This document shows positions 53,255 through 62,783 of a stretch of DNA of 64,000 nucleotides, one piece after another. The notes below the pieces were generated by a model. The model made no database searches, had not been told where the DNA came from, and saw only the letters and a list, made by a program, of their open reading frames with translations. Numbering within the stretch: position 1 is the first letter of the stretch; each line of letters opens with the position of its first letter. This DNA is from Arthrobacter sp. ATA002. Its GTDB lineage: Bacteria; Actinomycetota; Actinomycetes; Actinomycetales; Micrococcaceae. The DNA is taken from assembly GCF_026898095.1 (NCBI RefSeq), contig NZ_CP114015.1:3472001-3536000 (forward strand), given 5' to 3'. The translations under genes were made by a program, and so were the position numbers.

Positions 53255-56200
53255 ATGCCTTCCTCCCCGCCTCTGATCGACGTCACGGACATCATCCGCG
53301 TTGTCGGCGGTGCAGCCTTCCAGCGCGGCCAGACGTATGCCAAGGGCGGCGCCGTGGACGCGATGGAGTGGGATCCGCAGGCCGAAGTGCTCCGGGCCAA
53401 AGTCCGCGGGCACTCCTCGGTGCCTTACCGCATCATGCTGCAGCTGGGCGAAAAACGTCAGGGTGATTACCGGCTGCTGGACAACCATTGCAGCTGCCCG
53501 GTGGGGTTCGACTGCAAGCATGTTGCCGCCGTCGCGCTCCAGAGCAACACCGACCATTTGGTGTCGCGGCAGGAATTCATCCGCCCGGGCGCTGCGGGAC
53601 AGGCCGCCGTACCCGCTTGGCAGGAATCCCTGCAAACCCTTATTGATGCCGATCTGGACGCCCTGACCGGTACGACGCCCGCGGCCGCCACCCCGCTGGC
53701 CCTGCAGTTTGAGGTGCGGACCTCCGACGCCGGGATGACCTCGCGCTGGGGCGCCCCGGCTCCCCGCAGCGCGCACCGGGCTACGTCCTTCCGGCTCGGT
53801 GTCCGCCCGGTGGTCCGCAATACCAAGGGCAACTGGGTCAAAAACAATCTGGCCTGGAGCAACATCGCCTACCAGACCTACGGAATGAAACTGGATCCAG
53901 AGCAGCACCGCTGGTTCTCCCAGTTCCCGGCGCTGCACCGGTCCAACGGCGTGAGCTATTTTGGCCAGAACGATTCCTGGCTGTACCTGGACGACTTCGC
54001 AAACCCGCTCCTGTGGCAGCTGCTGGAGGATGCACGCCGCATCGGTGTGGAGTTTGTCGGGACCAAAAAGGACATCAGCGTCCACATCGGCCGGCAGGCG
54101 GCACTGTCGCTCGACGTCCGGGCCGCAGAACCGGGCGCTTCCGCTCCGCTCCACTTGGTGCCGGTACTGGAAATCGACGGGCAGCCGTTCCCCACCGACG
54201 CTGCCGGACTAATCTCCGGACACGGCATCTATGTCCGCAGCCCCGAAAACGTCATCACCGTGGCACCCACCGCCCGGCCGCTGACCGATCAGGACAAGGG
54301 CCTGCTGCTCAAGGGCGCGCCGGTGATGATTCCGGAAGAGGACACCCCGGTCTTCCTGGAAAAGTTCTACCCCAAGCTCCGCCAGGTGCTGCCGGTAACC
54401 AGCAGCGACAGCTCCGTGGAGTTTCCCGAGATTTCCCCGCCCCTGCTGGTCCTTACGGCCTCCTTCCAGCCCGACGATGCACTTTTCCTCGACTGGGAAT
54501 GGGAGTACCGGCAGGGCATGGACATCACGCGGATCGCGCTGGGTACCCGGGCGGATCCTGCGGCCGGTTACCGCGACGTGGTCGCCGAGGCGGACCTGCT
54601 CACCGCCGTCGGCAAGGTCCTCGGATCGGTGCCCCGCAGCCGCGCCTATTCCGGGATCGACACCGCGGAGTTCACCGAGTACCTGCTGCCCAAAATCGAA
54701 AAAGTCGACGGCGTCCGGGTGGACGTCATCGGTGAGCGTCCCGACTACCGCGAACTGACCAGCGTTCCGGAGCTTCGCATCACCACCGTGGAGACTGAGC
54801 GGCGGGACTGGTTCGATCTCGGCATCATGATCACCGTGGACGGACGGCTGGTGCCCTTTGCCGACGTTTTCAAGGCCCTGTCCCTGGGCAAGACCAAGAT
54901 CCTGCTGCCGGACCGCACCTACCTGTCTTTGGACCGCCCCGAATTCGCCCAGTTGCACGCGCTGCTGGAAGAGGCCGAAGGGCTGCAGGAGTGGGAAACC
55001 GGCGAAATGACCATCAGCCGGTATCAGGCCGGCCTGTGGTCGGAGCTGGAGGAACTCGCCGAAGAGACCGAACAGGCCGCAGCTTGGCGGGCCTCGGTGA
55101 CGGGGTTGCTGGAACTGGAGTCCATGGACCCGGTTCCGCTGCCCGCGGGGCTCAAGGCCGAACTTCGCCCCTATCAGGCCGAGGGGTTCAACTGGCTGGC
55201 CTTTCTCTGGCAGCACGGGCTCGGCGGAATCCTGGCCGACGACATGGGACTGGGCAAGACGCTGCAGACGCTGGCCCTGCTGGCCCACGCCCGCGAAGCT
55301 GCCGCCGCCCAGCCTGCAGCGGCACCCGGCGGGGGCAACGGCGTAGGCGGGGGCGATGGGGCCCCCGCAGCCCGCCGCCCGTTCCTGGTTGTGGCCCCCA
55401 CCTCCGTGGTGCCCAACTGGCTTTCGGAAGCGGCCCGTTTCACTCCCGGACTGCGGACCGTCGCCATCCCTGACACCACCGCCAAATCCAAGGTGCCGCT
55501 GGCCGAGTTGACAGCGGACGCCGATATCGTGGTCACCTCGTATGCGGTGTTCCGGCTGGACTTTGCCGCATACCGCGCCCTGGATTGGGACGGGCTGATC
55601 CTGGACGAGGCGCAGTTCGTGAAGAACCGCACCACCCGGGCCCATCAGTGCGCCCGGGATCTTCCGGCCCCGTTCAAGCTGGCCATAACCGGCACCCCCA
55701 TGGAAAACAACCTGCTGGAACTGTGGAGCCTGTTTGCCATCGTGGCGCCGGGCTGTTTCCCTCGGCCCGGAAGTTCATTGAGGAGTACCAGCGGCCCATC
55801 GAACGCGGCGAAGACGCCAAGCTGCTGGCCCGGATGCGCCGCCGGATCCGTCCCCTGCTGATGCGCCGCACCAAGGAAGCCGTCGCCAAGGACCTGCCGG
55901 AGAAGCAGGAACAGGTCCTGGAGGTGGAGCTGAGCCCGAAGCACCGCAAGATTTACGAAACACATCTGCAGCGCGAACGCCAAAAGCTGATGGGCCTGAT
56001 CCAGGACATGGACCGAAACCGGATGATCGTGTTCCGGTCCCTGACCCTGCTGCGGATGCTGAGCCTTGATGCTTCCCTGGTGGACGACGACTATGCCGGG
56101 GTGCCCTCAGCCAAGCTGGATGCGCTCTTTGAGCAGCTTGAAGACGTCACGGCCGAGGGGCACCGGGCCCTGATCTTCAGCCAGTTCACTTCGTTCCTGA

Positions 56201-56610
56201 AGAAGGCCGCCGAGCGGCTGGACGCGGCCGGCATCCCCTATGCCTACCTGGACGGTTCCACCAAAGACCGCGGCGCCGTGATCGGCTCCTTCAAGGACGG
56301 CCAGGCCCCGGTGTTCCTGATCAGCCTCAAGGCCGGCGGTTTCGGCCTGAACCTGACCGAGGCCGACTATGTGTTCCTGCTTGACCCCTGGTGGAATCCC
56401 GCCGCCGAGTCACAGGCAGTGGACCGCACGCACCGCATCGGGCAAACCCGCAGCGTCATGGTTTACCGGATGGTGGCGCGCGGAACCATCGAGGAGAAGG
56501 TCATGGCCCTGAAGGAACAGAAGGCCAAGCTTTTCACTTCGGTGATGGACGACGACGCCGTGTTCAGTTCCGCGCTGACCGCCGACGACATCCGGGCCCT
56601 GCTGGACTGA
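53255..56610 (+). CDS. SWIM zinc-finger SNF2-family DNA helicase/ATPase (one frameshift)
   Basis: A large actinobacterial helicase of about 1,118 residues. The SWIM motif is CSCPVGFDCKHVAAV near residue 75. A long middle domain follows, then the SNF2 core: motif I DDMGLGKTLQTL, motif Ia VVAPTSVVPNWLSEA, motif II ILDEAQFVKN (DEAQ rather than DEAH), motif III ITGTPMENNLLELWS, and the second RecA domain with IFSQFTSFLKKAAERL, LISLKAGGFGLNLTEADYVFLLDPWWNPAAESQAVDRTHRIGQ. The frame breaks near 55760, where one missing C restores APGLFPSARKFIEEYQ. A Gly-rich insert (GGGNGVGGGDG) separates motifs I and Ia. Confidence 0.9.
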
Positions 56611-56824
56611 CCGGCAGGGGCTGGCTGACCGGCAGGGGCAATCCGCAGCCCGGCGCGGGTATGAATTTCGGCACGGGAGCGCCCTGCCGGAGCCCTAAGA
56701 ATTCGCGCTGTTGCAGGGCATAACCGGCGTTCTTCCGCCCATGGTGCTGCCGCCGGAGCTACTAATCTGGAAAAGGTCAACACTGTGCCCTCCCCGGGTT
56801 CCGGCGTCACCTACGAGAAGGATT

Positions 56825-57082
56825 ATGTACACCCAGGATTCAACCCTCGTACGTCCACATGACGCGATCACGAAGGATGAAGACGATCTCGTGCATGTGT
56901 TCTGCACACCCTGCAAGCGCCGGGCAATGCACCATGCACAGCGCCCCACACCGTACTGCGGAAAGACCATGCCCAACCGTCCGCTGCGCGAGGACGACGG
57001 CCGGCTGCCGGTCTGCATTGTGTGCCTGGATCTGGCCAGATCCGGGCCATGCCCGCGCTGCGGGATGCAGGCGCGGCTCTAG
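56825..57082 (+). CDS. Small zinc-ribbon-like protein, 85 residues
   Basis: Three CxxC pairs (CTPC, CIVC and CPRC) indicate a metal-binding ribbon in a protein of 85 residues. ATG 56825 has GAAGGA about 5 bp upstream. The N-terminal 25 residues are acidic. It lies between the helicase and marR genes on the same strand. The family is unknown to me; a role as a small nucleic-acid-binding protein is possible but unsupported. The 3' untranslated region of the helicase gene contains a near-tandem CTGACCGGCAGGGGC at 56607 and 56625. Confidence 0.65.
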   Translation: MYTQDSTLVRPHDAITKDEDDLVHVFCTPCKRRAMHHAQRPTPYCGKTMPNRPLREDDGRLPVCIVCLDLARSGPCPRCGMQARL

Positions 57083-57143
57083 CGTTCCCCTCAAGCCCTG
57101 ACGAGCCATTCCTTGAAGCCGGTTTGATTTGTACAGTGGGGTG

Positions 57144-57590
57144 ATGGCTACTGACGAACGCCCCATTGGATTCTGGCTCAAACTCGTGGACCAACTGGTA
57201 GATGACCAGTTTGGAGCCAGCTTTGAAGAACACGGCGTTACCCGAAGGCAGTGGCAGATGATGAATCTGCTGACTGACGGCCCCGCTTCTGAAAAGCAGC
57301 TGACTGACGGACTGAAGCCTTTCTTTCCGGTTGTTGAGTCCGGCACCTCGGTGGAACTGATCGAAGAACTGCGGGAAAGCGGCTGGGTCGCCCTGGAAGC
57401 GGGCGAGTACCAGCTCACCGATTTAGGGCGCCGCAGCCTGGAGAACCTCCGCGGGGCTGTCGAGCGGATCCGCGAGCAGCTCACCGAGAATGTGTCCGAC
57501 GATGAGTACACCGCCCTCGTAGCCGTACTGCAGCGCATGGCGACCAATTTGGGATGGGACGAGACCCAGGACAAACCGGTTTCACCCTGA
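57144..57590 (+). CDS. MarR-family transcriptional regulator
   Basis: A 148-residue winged-helix protein. The pattern is typical of MarR regulators: IGFWLKLVDQLVDDQFGASFEEHGVTRRQWQMMNLL, recognition-helix region GTSVELIEELRESGWVALEAGEYQLTDLGRRSLENL, and a C-terminal dimerisation helix. ATG 57144 is chosen over GTG 57141. The stop at 57588-57590 lies inside the first copy of a direct repeat that leads into the promoter of the FBP gene, so autoregulation or control of that gene is possible. It is intact. Confidence 0.85.
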   Translation: MATDERPIGFWLKLVDQLVDDQFGASFEEHGVTRRQWQMMNLLTDGPASEKQLTDGLKPFFPVVESGTSVELIEELRESGWVALEAGEYQLTDLGRRSLENLRGAVERIREQLTENVSDDEYTALVAVLQRMATNLGWDETQDKPVSP

Positions 57591-57639
57591 GAGCGTTTCG
57601 GTCTGGACGTTTAGACCTGAGAGCAGTTCATCCTGGACC
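57586..57639. repeat. Imperfect 24-bp direct repeat spaced 30 bp, upstream of the FBP promoter
   Basis: Copy 1 (57586-57609) and copy 2 (57616-57639) match at 18 of 24 positions, both starting CCTGAGAGC and sharing CTGGAC. The spacing is close to three helical turns, and copy 2 covers the -35 region. This suggests a regulator site. A GGTCT/AGACC dyad lies between (57600-57617). Confidence 0.5.
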
Positions 57640-57656
57640 CCACTCCTTGTTATAAT
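57627..57656 (+). promoter_or_regulatory. Promoter of the FBP gene leader
   Basis: A perfect -10 TATAAT lies at 57651-57656, with TTCATC at 57627-57632 as a weak -35 and an 18-bp spacer. Transcription is expected at about 57663, which is exactly the A of the upstream ORF. Confidence 0.65.
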
Positions 57657-57662
57657 GGCCGC

Positions 57663-57761
57663 ATGTCAGTCACGAGCATCATGAGCGGCCATATGTCCGC
57701 CCTGGAAGGGACGGTGGGCCGGCAGGCCTGCAGAGCAGCTTTCCTGCCACCGCTCGCCTAG
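57663..57761 (+). CDS. Leaderless 32-codon upstream ORF (putative regulatory leader peptide)
   Basis: The ATG is 7 bases after the TATAAT box, so the mRNA probably begins with it and is translated leaderless, a common mode in actinobacteria. The peptide is M-S-V-T-S-I-M-S-G-H-M-S-A-L-E-G, then TVGRQACRAAFLPPLA, ending in TAG at 57761. Further in-frame ATGs occur at 57681 and 57693. The last codons contain GCCTGCAG (57726-57733), complementary to CTGCAGGC (57818-57825) downstream. Ribosome position on this ORF could therefore select between RNA structures. It lies 118 bp before the FBP start. Confidence 0.5.
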   Translation: MSVTSIMSGHMSALEGTVGRQACRAAFLPPLA

Positions 57762-57782
57762 TCCTTCCCGCATCCTTCACGA

Positions 57783-57879
57783 GCACGCGCCTTTTCAGGT
57801 GCGTGTAGTTGTGGTGCCTGCAGGCATGCGAGCCGACACTTCATGTCCTCATTCCTGCTCATCAAAAGGCACTCTTTTC
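57783..57879 (+). promoter_or_regulatory. Structured leader with Shine-Dalgarno-covering hairpin (putative attenuator)
   Basis: Three elements follow the upstream ORF. A 9-bp stem GCACGCGCC/GGTGCGTGT lies at 57783-57806 with loop TTTTCA. A 12-bp self-complementary TGCCTGCAGGCA is at 57815-57826. AAAAG/CTTTT (57864-57868 and 57874-57878) forms a small hairpin that includes the AAAAGG ribosome site just before the FBP ATG. There is no U tract, so control of translation is more likely than of transcription. Confidence 0.5.
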
Positions 57880-58374
57880 ATGCAACCCCTGACAGAATCA
57901 GCAATCCGTCGTTCCTTCATCAATGCCAGCCGCTCCGAGACGGCGGCCCTGAACCTGCCGCAGAACTTCGAAACCATCAACTGGGACCACCTCGACCAAC
58001 TTGGCTGGCGGGACCACAAGATGCCCAAGCGCGGATATCTGCTGGCACCTTTCGAAGGGTCAATTGTCGGCGTCCTGCTCCGGGCACCGGACACATCCGG
58101 CCCCAAAAACCGCCGGGTCATGTGCGCCCTGTGCCAGGACGTCATGTCCAAGGATGAGGTATTCCTCTACGTCGCGCGGCGGGCAGGAGCCTCAGGACGG
58201 AACGGCAACTCCGTAGGCACGCTCATTCATGCCGATTTCATTTGTTCACAGAGTGTCCGCGCCGAAGTGACGCCCACTCCCATCCATCCCGATCCCGAGG
58301 TAGTCATCAAGGAACGGATTGACGGCCTGCAGTTCCGGACGGAGCAGTTTATCCGCCAGGTCCTAGCCCAGTAG
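57880..58374 (+). CDS. FBP-domain protein, FusB-type EF-G-binding family
   Basis: A 164-residue protein of the FBP/FusB group. The C-terminal treble-clef zinc finger is clear: Cys82 and Cys85 in VMCALCQDV, His117 and Cys122 in LIHADFICS, with the conserved FLYVARRAGASGRNGNSVGTL between. The N-terminal half has NWDHLDQLGWRDHKMPKRGYLL. FusB proteins of staphylococci bind EF-G and release it from fusidic-acid-stalled ribosomes; actinobacterial members are largely uncharacterised. The gene has a long leader with its own upstream ORF. ATG 57880 has AAAAGG 10 bp upstream. Confidence 0.85.
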   Translation: MQPLTESAIRRSFINASRSETAALNLPQNFETINWDHLDQLGWRDHKMPKRGYLLAPFEGSIVGVLLRAPDTSGPKNRRVMCALCQDVMSKDEVFLYVARRAGASGRNGNSVGTLIHADFICSQSVRAEVTPTPIHPDPEVVIKERIDGLQFRTEQFIRQVLAQ

Positions 58375-58405
58375 GCAGTCATCGGCAGTGAGGATTTGAA
58401 CCTTT

Positions 58406-58435
58406 GATCCGGCGGCTCGCAGGAGCCGCCGGATC
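58406..58435. terminator. Bidirectional terminator between the FBP and FMN reductase genes
   Basis: A perfect 13-bp stem GATCCGGCGGCTC / GAGCCGCCGGATC with a 4-base loop lies in the gap between convergent genes. On the minus strand AAAGG/TTC-rich sequence follows. Confidence 0.8.
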
Positions 58436-58483
58436 ACCCGGATCGATAGCCCTCGTCCACAATCACAGATCGGGAAGGCAACG

Positions 58484-59139
58484 TTATCCCCGTTGGGTTT
58501 GGGCCAGCAGCTGCTCAAACGGCAGCGACGCCATGGGATCCGGCCGGGTCGGCCGCTGCAGGTCCCCGGAGGGCTGGAGAGATGAGAAGGCTGATCACCT
58601 AGCAGCGCCACGAGTTCGGAAGCTGCCCGGCGCACTCGGGAATCCAGGGTGGCTGCTTCGGCGTCACCGGCTCCCCAGTCCCCGGGCGCCGCGTACACGG
58701 CCGTGGGCGTGGCCCTGGCGCGCAGATAGCTGAACATGGGCCGAAGCGCGTAGTCGAGGACCATCGAGTGCCGGGAGCTGCCGCCGGTTGCTCCCAGGAT
58801 GACCGGTTTGCCGTCCAGCGACGTGCGGTCAATCACGTCGAAGAAGGACTTGAAGAGTCCGCTCATGGACGCAGTGAACACCGGAGTTACCGCAATCAGG
58901 GCATCGGCGCTGACAACTTCCGAGATCAGTGCCTCCAGTTTCGGAGGCGCGTAGCCGGCCACCATGGTGTTGGCGATGTCGACGGCATACTCCCGCAGCT
59001 CAAAAGTGCTGACCTCCACTGACTCCCCCGCGGCATCAAAGGCTGCGCGTGCTTCCGCGCCGATGAGATCCGCCAGCATGCGGCTCGACGATGGGACGCC
59101 CAACCCTGCTGAAACTACTACGATTCTGCGATCCGTCAT
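58484..59139 (-). CDS. NAD(P)H-dependent FMN reductase (flavodoxin-like; one frameshift)
   Basis: A flavodoxin-fold reductase of about 217 residues with VVVSAGLGVPSSSRMLADLI (FMN phosphate loop) and VTPVFTASMSGLFKSFFDVIDRTSLDGKPVILGATGG. It resembles the MsuE/SsuE group that supplies reduced FMN to monooxygenases. The frame breaks near 58555, where one more G in a GGGG tract restores PPGDLQRPTRPDPMASLPFEQLLAQTQRG and a stop at 58484. ATG 59139 has AGGAGG 8 bp upstream. It is divergent from the MFS gene. The partner oxidase may be one of the LLM enzymes in the window, but nothing links them directly. Confidence 0.83.
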
Positions 59140-59233
59140 CACGCCAACCTCCTGAATTTTCATGCGTATGCATATAAATAATCACCGGTGTGCCCGGTTT
59201 ATTCCCGCTGGACACCGCCGGGAAACAGCCGGC

Positions 59234-59395
59234 ATGGAAATCGCCGATATCGTTAATGCGTCCGTCATCCTGACCGCGGCCAGCGCTGCCGGGCATCTCT
59301 ACGAGCCCACATCCGAGGGGTCTGCGAGTGATCAGCCGACCCGCAGCCACCCCGGCGGGCCCTGCCTTCAACGAATTAGTGAGTTAGATCTGTGA
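59234..59395 (+). pseudogene. Remnant ORF ending in a nucleoside hydrolase C-terminal tail
   Basis: A 53-codon ORF whose last residues, LQRISELDL, match LERIGEVDL, the end of the intact nucleoside hydrolase at 62783. Both end in a TGA overlapping the GTG of the following MFS gene, and the DNA is similar for about 40 bp. The preceding residues (MEIADIVNASVILTAASAAGHLYEP) do not clearly resemble the hydrolase. I read it as the scar of a deleted hydrolase copy. Confidence 0.5.
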
Positions 59396-60863
59396 GTGAA
59401 ACAACCCAGCGCCGCGTAAATGTGGCTGCACTGATGACGGCGCTGCTGGCCGCCTGTACGGCATTCCAACTGAACGCTTCCATGCTTTCCCCGCCCTGGT
59501 CACTATTGAGGAAGAGCTCAACACCACTGCCCCGGCGGTGGCCATGACCCAGACGGCGTTCTTTACCTCAGCTGCCCTCTTCTCCCTGTTCCTGCCGCGC
59601 CTTGGCGACATCATTGGCCGTAAGAAGGTCCTCGGCGGCATGCTCGTGGTCCTGACCCTTGGTTCCGTGCTGGCCGCGCTGGCGCCGGGCGTCGAAGTAC
59701 TGTTCATTGCCCGCCTGATCCAGGGCGTTTCGGGGCCCACCGTCGCGTTGTCGCTGATCATGCTGCGCGTGGAGATCCGCGATCCACGCCTGCTCGGCAC
59801 GCTGATGGGTGTGATCGCTGCCGTCAACGGCGGCATTGCCGGCGTGGACGCCATTGCCGGGGGCTACCTGGCCCAGAACCACGGTTTCGCCTCGGTCTTC
59901 TGGGTCATGGCCCTCGTTGGTGTTGTTGCCTCTGCCCTGCTGATCCTGCTGGCATCCGAATCCACGGCGGCGAAGAAGGAAAAGATGGACTGGGTGGGCG
60001 TTGTTCCCCTGGTCATCTCCGTGGGCACCCTGCTCACCGCCTTCAACGAGGCCGGCAAACTGGGCGCTGCGAACTGGCTCCTGGTGGCCGGACTGATCGT
60101 CATTGCCGTCGTCGCCTTCGTCGTCTTTTGGAAGGTGGAGAACCGCAGCGACCACCCGCTGGTGGCCACGCACCTGCTCAAGCAGCGCTCCACCTGGGCG
60201 CTGCTCCTGAGCACCGTGCTGACCATGACCGGCGTCTTTGCCGTCATGAACGGCATCCTTCCCGCCCTGGCGCAGGACAGCACCGTTGGCTTTGGCATGG
60301 GGGCCGATGAGTCCGCTTGGTGGACGATCACCCCGTACGCCATCGCCGGCCTGATCATCGGCCCCTTCGCGGGCCGCCTGGCCGGCACCTGGGGCTACGG
60401 CAAAGTGCTCAGGATTGGCACGATTGGTTCCGTCATCGCCCTGGCACTGATGCTTCCGGTGGTCGGCAGCGACTCCCGGCTGGGTCTGCTGGCCGTTTCA
60501 GTGCTGGTGGGCATCACCTATGCCGGTATTGGAAACGTCATGCTCAGCGGCTTGGGGGTAATGCTCTCGCCCAAGGAGAACCCCGGTTTCCTGCCCGGCC
60601 TGAACGCGGGAGCGTTCAACCTGGGCGCCGGCCTCAGCTTTGCCGTGATCTATGCCGCCAAAACGGCCGCCGCCGGCCCGGACGGTTCCGGCGCCGGCGG
60701 TTACTACGGGGGCATCATTGCCGGCGTGATCATTCTGGGCCTGGCCCTGGCCGTGTCTTTTCTGATTCCGAAGCCGGAGGGTGAAACCGCGGCAGCACCG
60801 GCCGGGGCCCCGCCCGGGCCGACGCCGAATCCGCCCTGCGCTGATGCCGCTGGCTTAGGCTGA
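59392..60863 (+). CDS. Major facilitator transporter, first of two paralogous copies (one frameshift)
   Basis: A transporter of about 490 residues with roughly 14 hydrophobic segments (DHA2-like layout) and the loop motif LPRLGDIIGRKKVLGG. GTG 59392 starts V-S-E-T-T-Q-R-R-V-N-V, matching the second copy at 62780. The frame breaks near 59490 at CTTTCCCCGCCC, where the second copy has CTCTCCCCCGCCC, so one C is missing. Large blocks are identical to the second copy. Linkage of the second copy to a nucleoside hydrolase suggests nucleoside or base transport; direction is unknown. Confidence 0.83.
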
Positions 60864-60867
60864 TCCC

Positions 60868-61482
60868 ATGAGTGAGCAGCCTAAGCCCGCACCGCCGTCG
60901 TTCCTTGCCCCCGTCCCGCTCGGCGGAGCAAACGTGATCCTCGAGCCGCTGTCTCATGATCACGTCCCCGGACTGGCCGAGGCAGTGAAAGACGGTGAGC
61001 TCTGGAACACCTGGTACACCCGGATCCCGGCGCCGGACGGCATGGCCGACGACGTCGAGGCCCGGCTGGCGCGGCAGGCCGCCGGTTCCACGGTGCCCTG
61101 GGCCATCCGGCGCACCGACACCGGAGCACTGTGCGGCATGACCACTTACCTGAACGTCCGTCCCGGGGACCGCAGGCTGGAGATCGGTTCCACCTGGCTC
61201 GCTGCCAGTGCCCAGCGGACATCCATCAACACCGAGGCCAAGCTGCTGCTCACGCGGGCGTTCGAGGACCTGGACTGCATCGCCGTGGAATTCCGCACCC
61301 ACTGGCACAACCACCAGTCACGCGCGGCCATCGCGCGGCTCGGCGCCAAGCAGGACGGTGTCCTGCGCAACCATGACATCTGGAAAGACGGAACACTCCG
61401 CGACGTTGTCGTCTTCTCGGTCATCGCCGGCGAATGGCCCACTGTCAGGCTCGCGCTGTCGTCGCGGCTCGCCCGTAAGTAG
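60868..61482 (+). CDS. GNAT-family N-acetyltransferase (RimJ/RimL-like)
   Basis: A 204-residue acetyltransferase with PLGGANVILEPLSHDHVPGLAEAV at the N-terminus, a beta-strand/helix pattern ending LEIGSTWLAASAQRTSINTEAKLLLTRAFEDLDCIAVEFRTHWHNHQSRAAIARLGAKQDGVLRNH. The last segment is the hallmark of the RimJ/RimL-type group that acetylates protein N-termini or small amines. ATG 60868 lies 4 bp after the MFS stop, so it may be cotranscribed. It is intact; substrate unknown. Confidence 0.87.
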   Translation: MSEQPKPAPPSFLAPVPLGGANVILEPLSHDHVPGLAEAVKDGELWNTWYTRIPAPDGMADDVEARLARQAAGSTVPWAIRRTDTGALCGMTTYLNVRPGDRRLEIGSTWLAASAQRTSINTEAKLLLTRAFEDLDCIAVEFRTHWHNHQSRAAIARLGAKQDGVLRNHDIWKDGTLRDVVVFSVIAGEWPTVRLALSSRLARK

Positions 61483-61835
61483 GCGGTCCCGGGCGAAGAA
61501 ATCCCGCCGCTGCGCAAACCGCTGCGCAAAGATTAAGCGCCGTTTCCGCCGGATGCAAGTCAGGAAGGGCACCACCTGAGCCCGGCAGCAACAGCGCGAA
61601 ATATGAAGCGAAAATCGTCGCTATCTTTAATTTAGTGCCCGCCCTTCAGGGGCCCGTGCCGCCCGTCGAACCGTTGTCCGGCCCCCCGCCTGATCCCGTT
61701 TTGCTGCGTGCTGCACTACGTCGCGGCCCGGACCGTGCCGCATGCTGCGACGGCGGACCGGACGGCCGGAACGGGGCACTGCACTAACGGGATTTACGGG
61801 TCCCTTAGCTAGAACCTCAACGAAGCGGAGATGTA
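61483..61835. promoter_or_regulatory. Control region before the nucleoside hydrolase gene
   Basis: No gene is seen in 353 bases. A perfect tandem 12-mer CCGCTGCGCAAA occurs at 61507-61518 and 61519-61530, each with the palindrome TGCGCA, an operator candidate. An AT-rich stretch TATCTTTAATTTAG near 61620-61633 could be a promoter element. GCGGAG precedes the hydrolase ATG. Confidence 0.4.
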
Positions 61836-62783
61836 ATGCCCACCAAAATCATCCTGGACTGCGATCCCGGTCATGATGATGCGGTCGCCCTGCTGCTGGC
61901 ACACGGCAGCCCGGAGATCGACCTTCTGGCGGTGACCACCGTCGTCGGAAACCAGACGCTGGAAAAGGTGACCCGCAATGCGCTGGCAATTGCCCGTGTC
62001 GCAAATATCACAAACGTTCCCTTCGCTGCAGGCAGCCCGCGCCCGCTGGTCCGGACCATCGAAAATGCTCCGGACATCCACGGCGAATCCGGCATGGACG
62101 GCCCCGAACTGCCTGAACCCGCCATCGAGTTGGACCCCCGTCACGCCGTCGACCTGATCATCGACACCGTGATGACTCATGAACCCGGAACCGTCACGCT
62201 GGTCCCCACCGGCGGGCTGACCAACATTGCGCTGGCCGTCCGCAAGGAACCGCGCATCGCCGAGCGGGTGAAGGAAGTCGTGCTCATGGGCGGCGGCTAC
62301 CACGTGGGCAACTGGTCGGCAGTGGCCGAATTCAACATCAAAATCGACCCCGAAGCCGCACACATCGTTTTCAACGAGAAGTGGCCGCTGACCATGGTCG
62401 GTCTGGACCTCACCCACCAGGCACTGGCCACTGACGAGGTAGCCGACCGCATCGCCGCGGTCGGAACGAAGCCGGCCAAATTCGTCGGAGAGTTGCTCGA
62501 GTTCTTCGGCCACGCCTACAAGGACGCGCAGGGCTTCGACTTTCCCCCGGTCCACGACCCGTGCGCCGTCGCCTACGTCATCGACCGCTCGGTCATGACC
62601 ACACAGCGTGTGCCGCTGGATGTGGAGCTGACCGGTTCCCTGACCCTGGGCATGACGGTGGCGGACTTCCGCGCGCCGGCCCCCGCTGACTGCAACACCT
62701 CCGTGGCAATCGATCTGGACCACCAGAAGTTCTGGGACCTGATCGTGGATGCCCTGGAACGAATTGGTGAGGTTGACCTGTGA
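61836..62783 (+). CDS. Nucleoside hydrolase (inosine-uridine/ribosylpyrimidine type)
   Basis: A 315-residue enzyme that cleaves ribonucleosides to base and ribose. The N-terminal calcium motif is DCDPGHDDAVALLLAHGS. Other family regions are AVTTVVGNQTLEKVTRNAL, PAAGS-like FAAGSPRPLVR, VLMGGGYHVGNWSAVAEFNIKIDPEAAHIVF, and VHDPCAVAYVID with the last calcium aspartate. ATG 61836 has GCGGAG upstream. The TGA overlaps the GTG start of the second MFS gene, so the hydrolase and transporter are coupled. It is intact and of normal length. Confidence 0.92.
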   Translation: MPTKIILDCDPGHDDAVALLLAHGSPEIDLLAVTTVVGNQTLEKVTRNALAIARVANITNVPFAAGSPRPLVRTIENAPDIHGESGMDGPELPEPAIELDPRHAVDLIIDTVMTHEPGTVTLVPTGGLTNIALAVRKEPRIAERVKEVVLMGGGYHVGNWSAVAEFNIKIDPEAAHIVFNEKWPLTMVGLDLTHQALATDEVADRIAAVGTKPAKFVGELLEFFGHAYKDAQGFDFPPVHDPCAVAYVIDRSVMTTQRVPLDVELTGSLTLGMTVADFRAPAPADCNTSVAIDLDHQKFWDLIVDALERIGEVDL

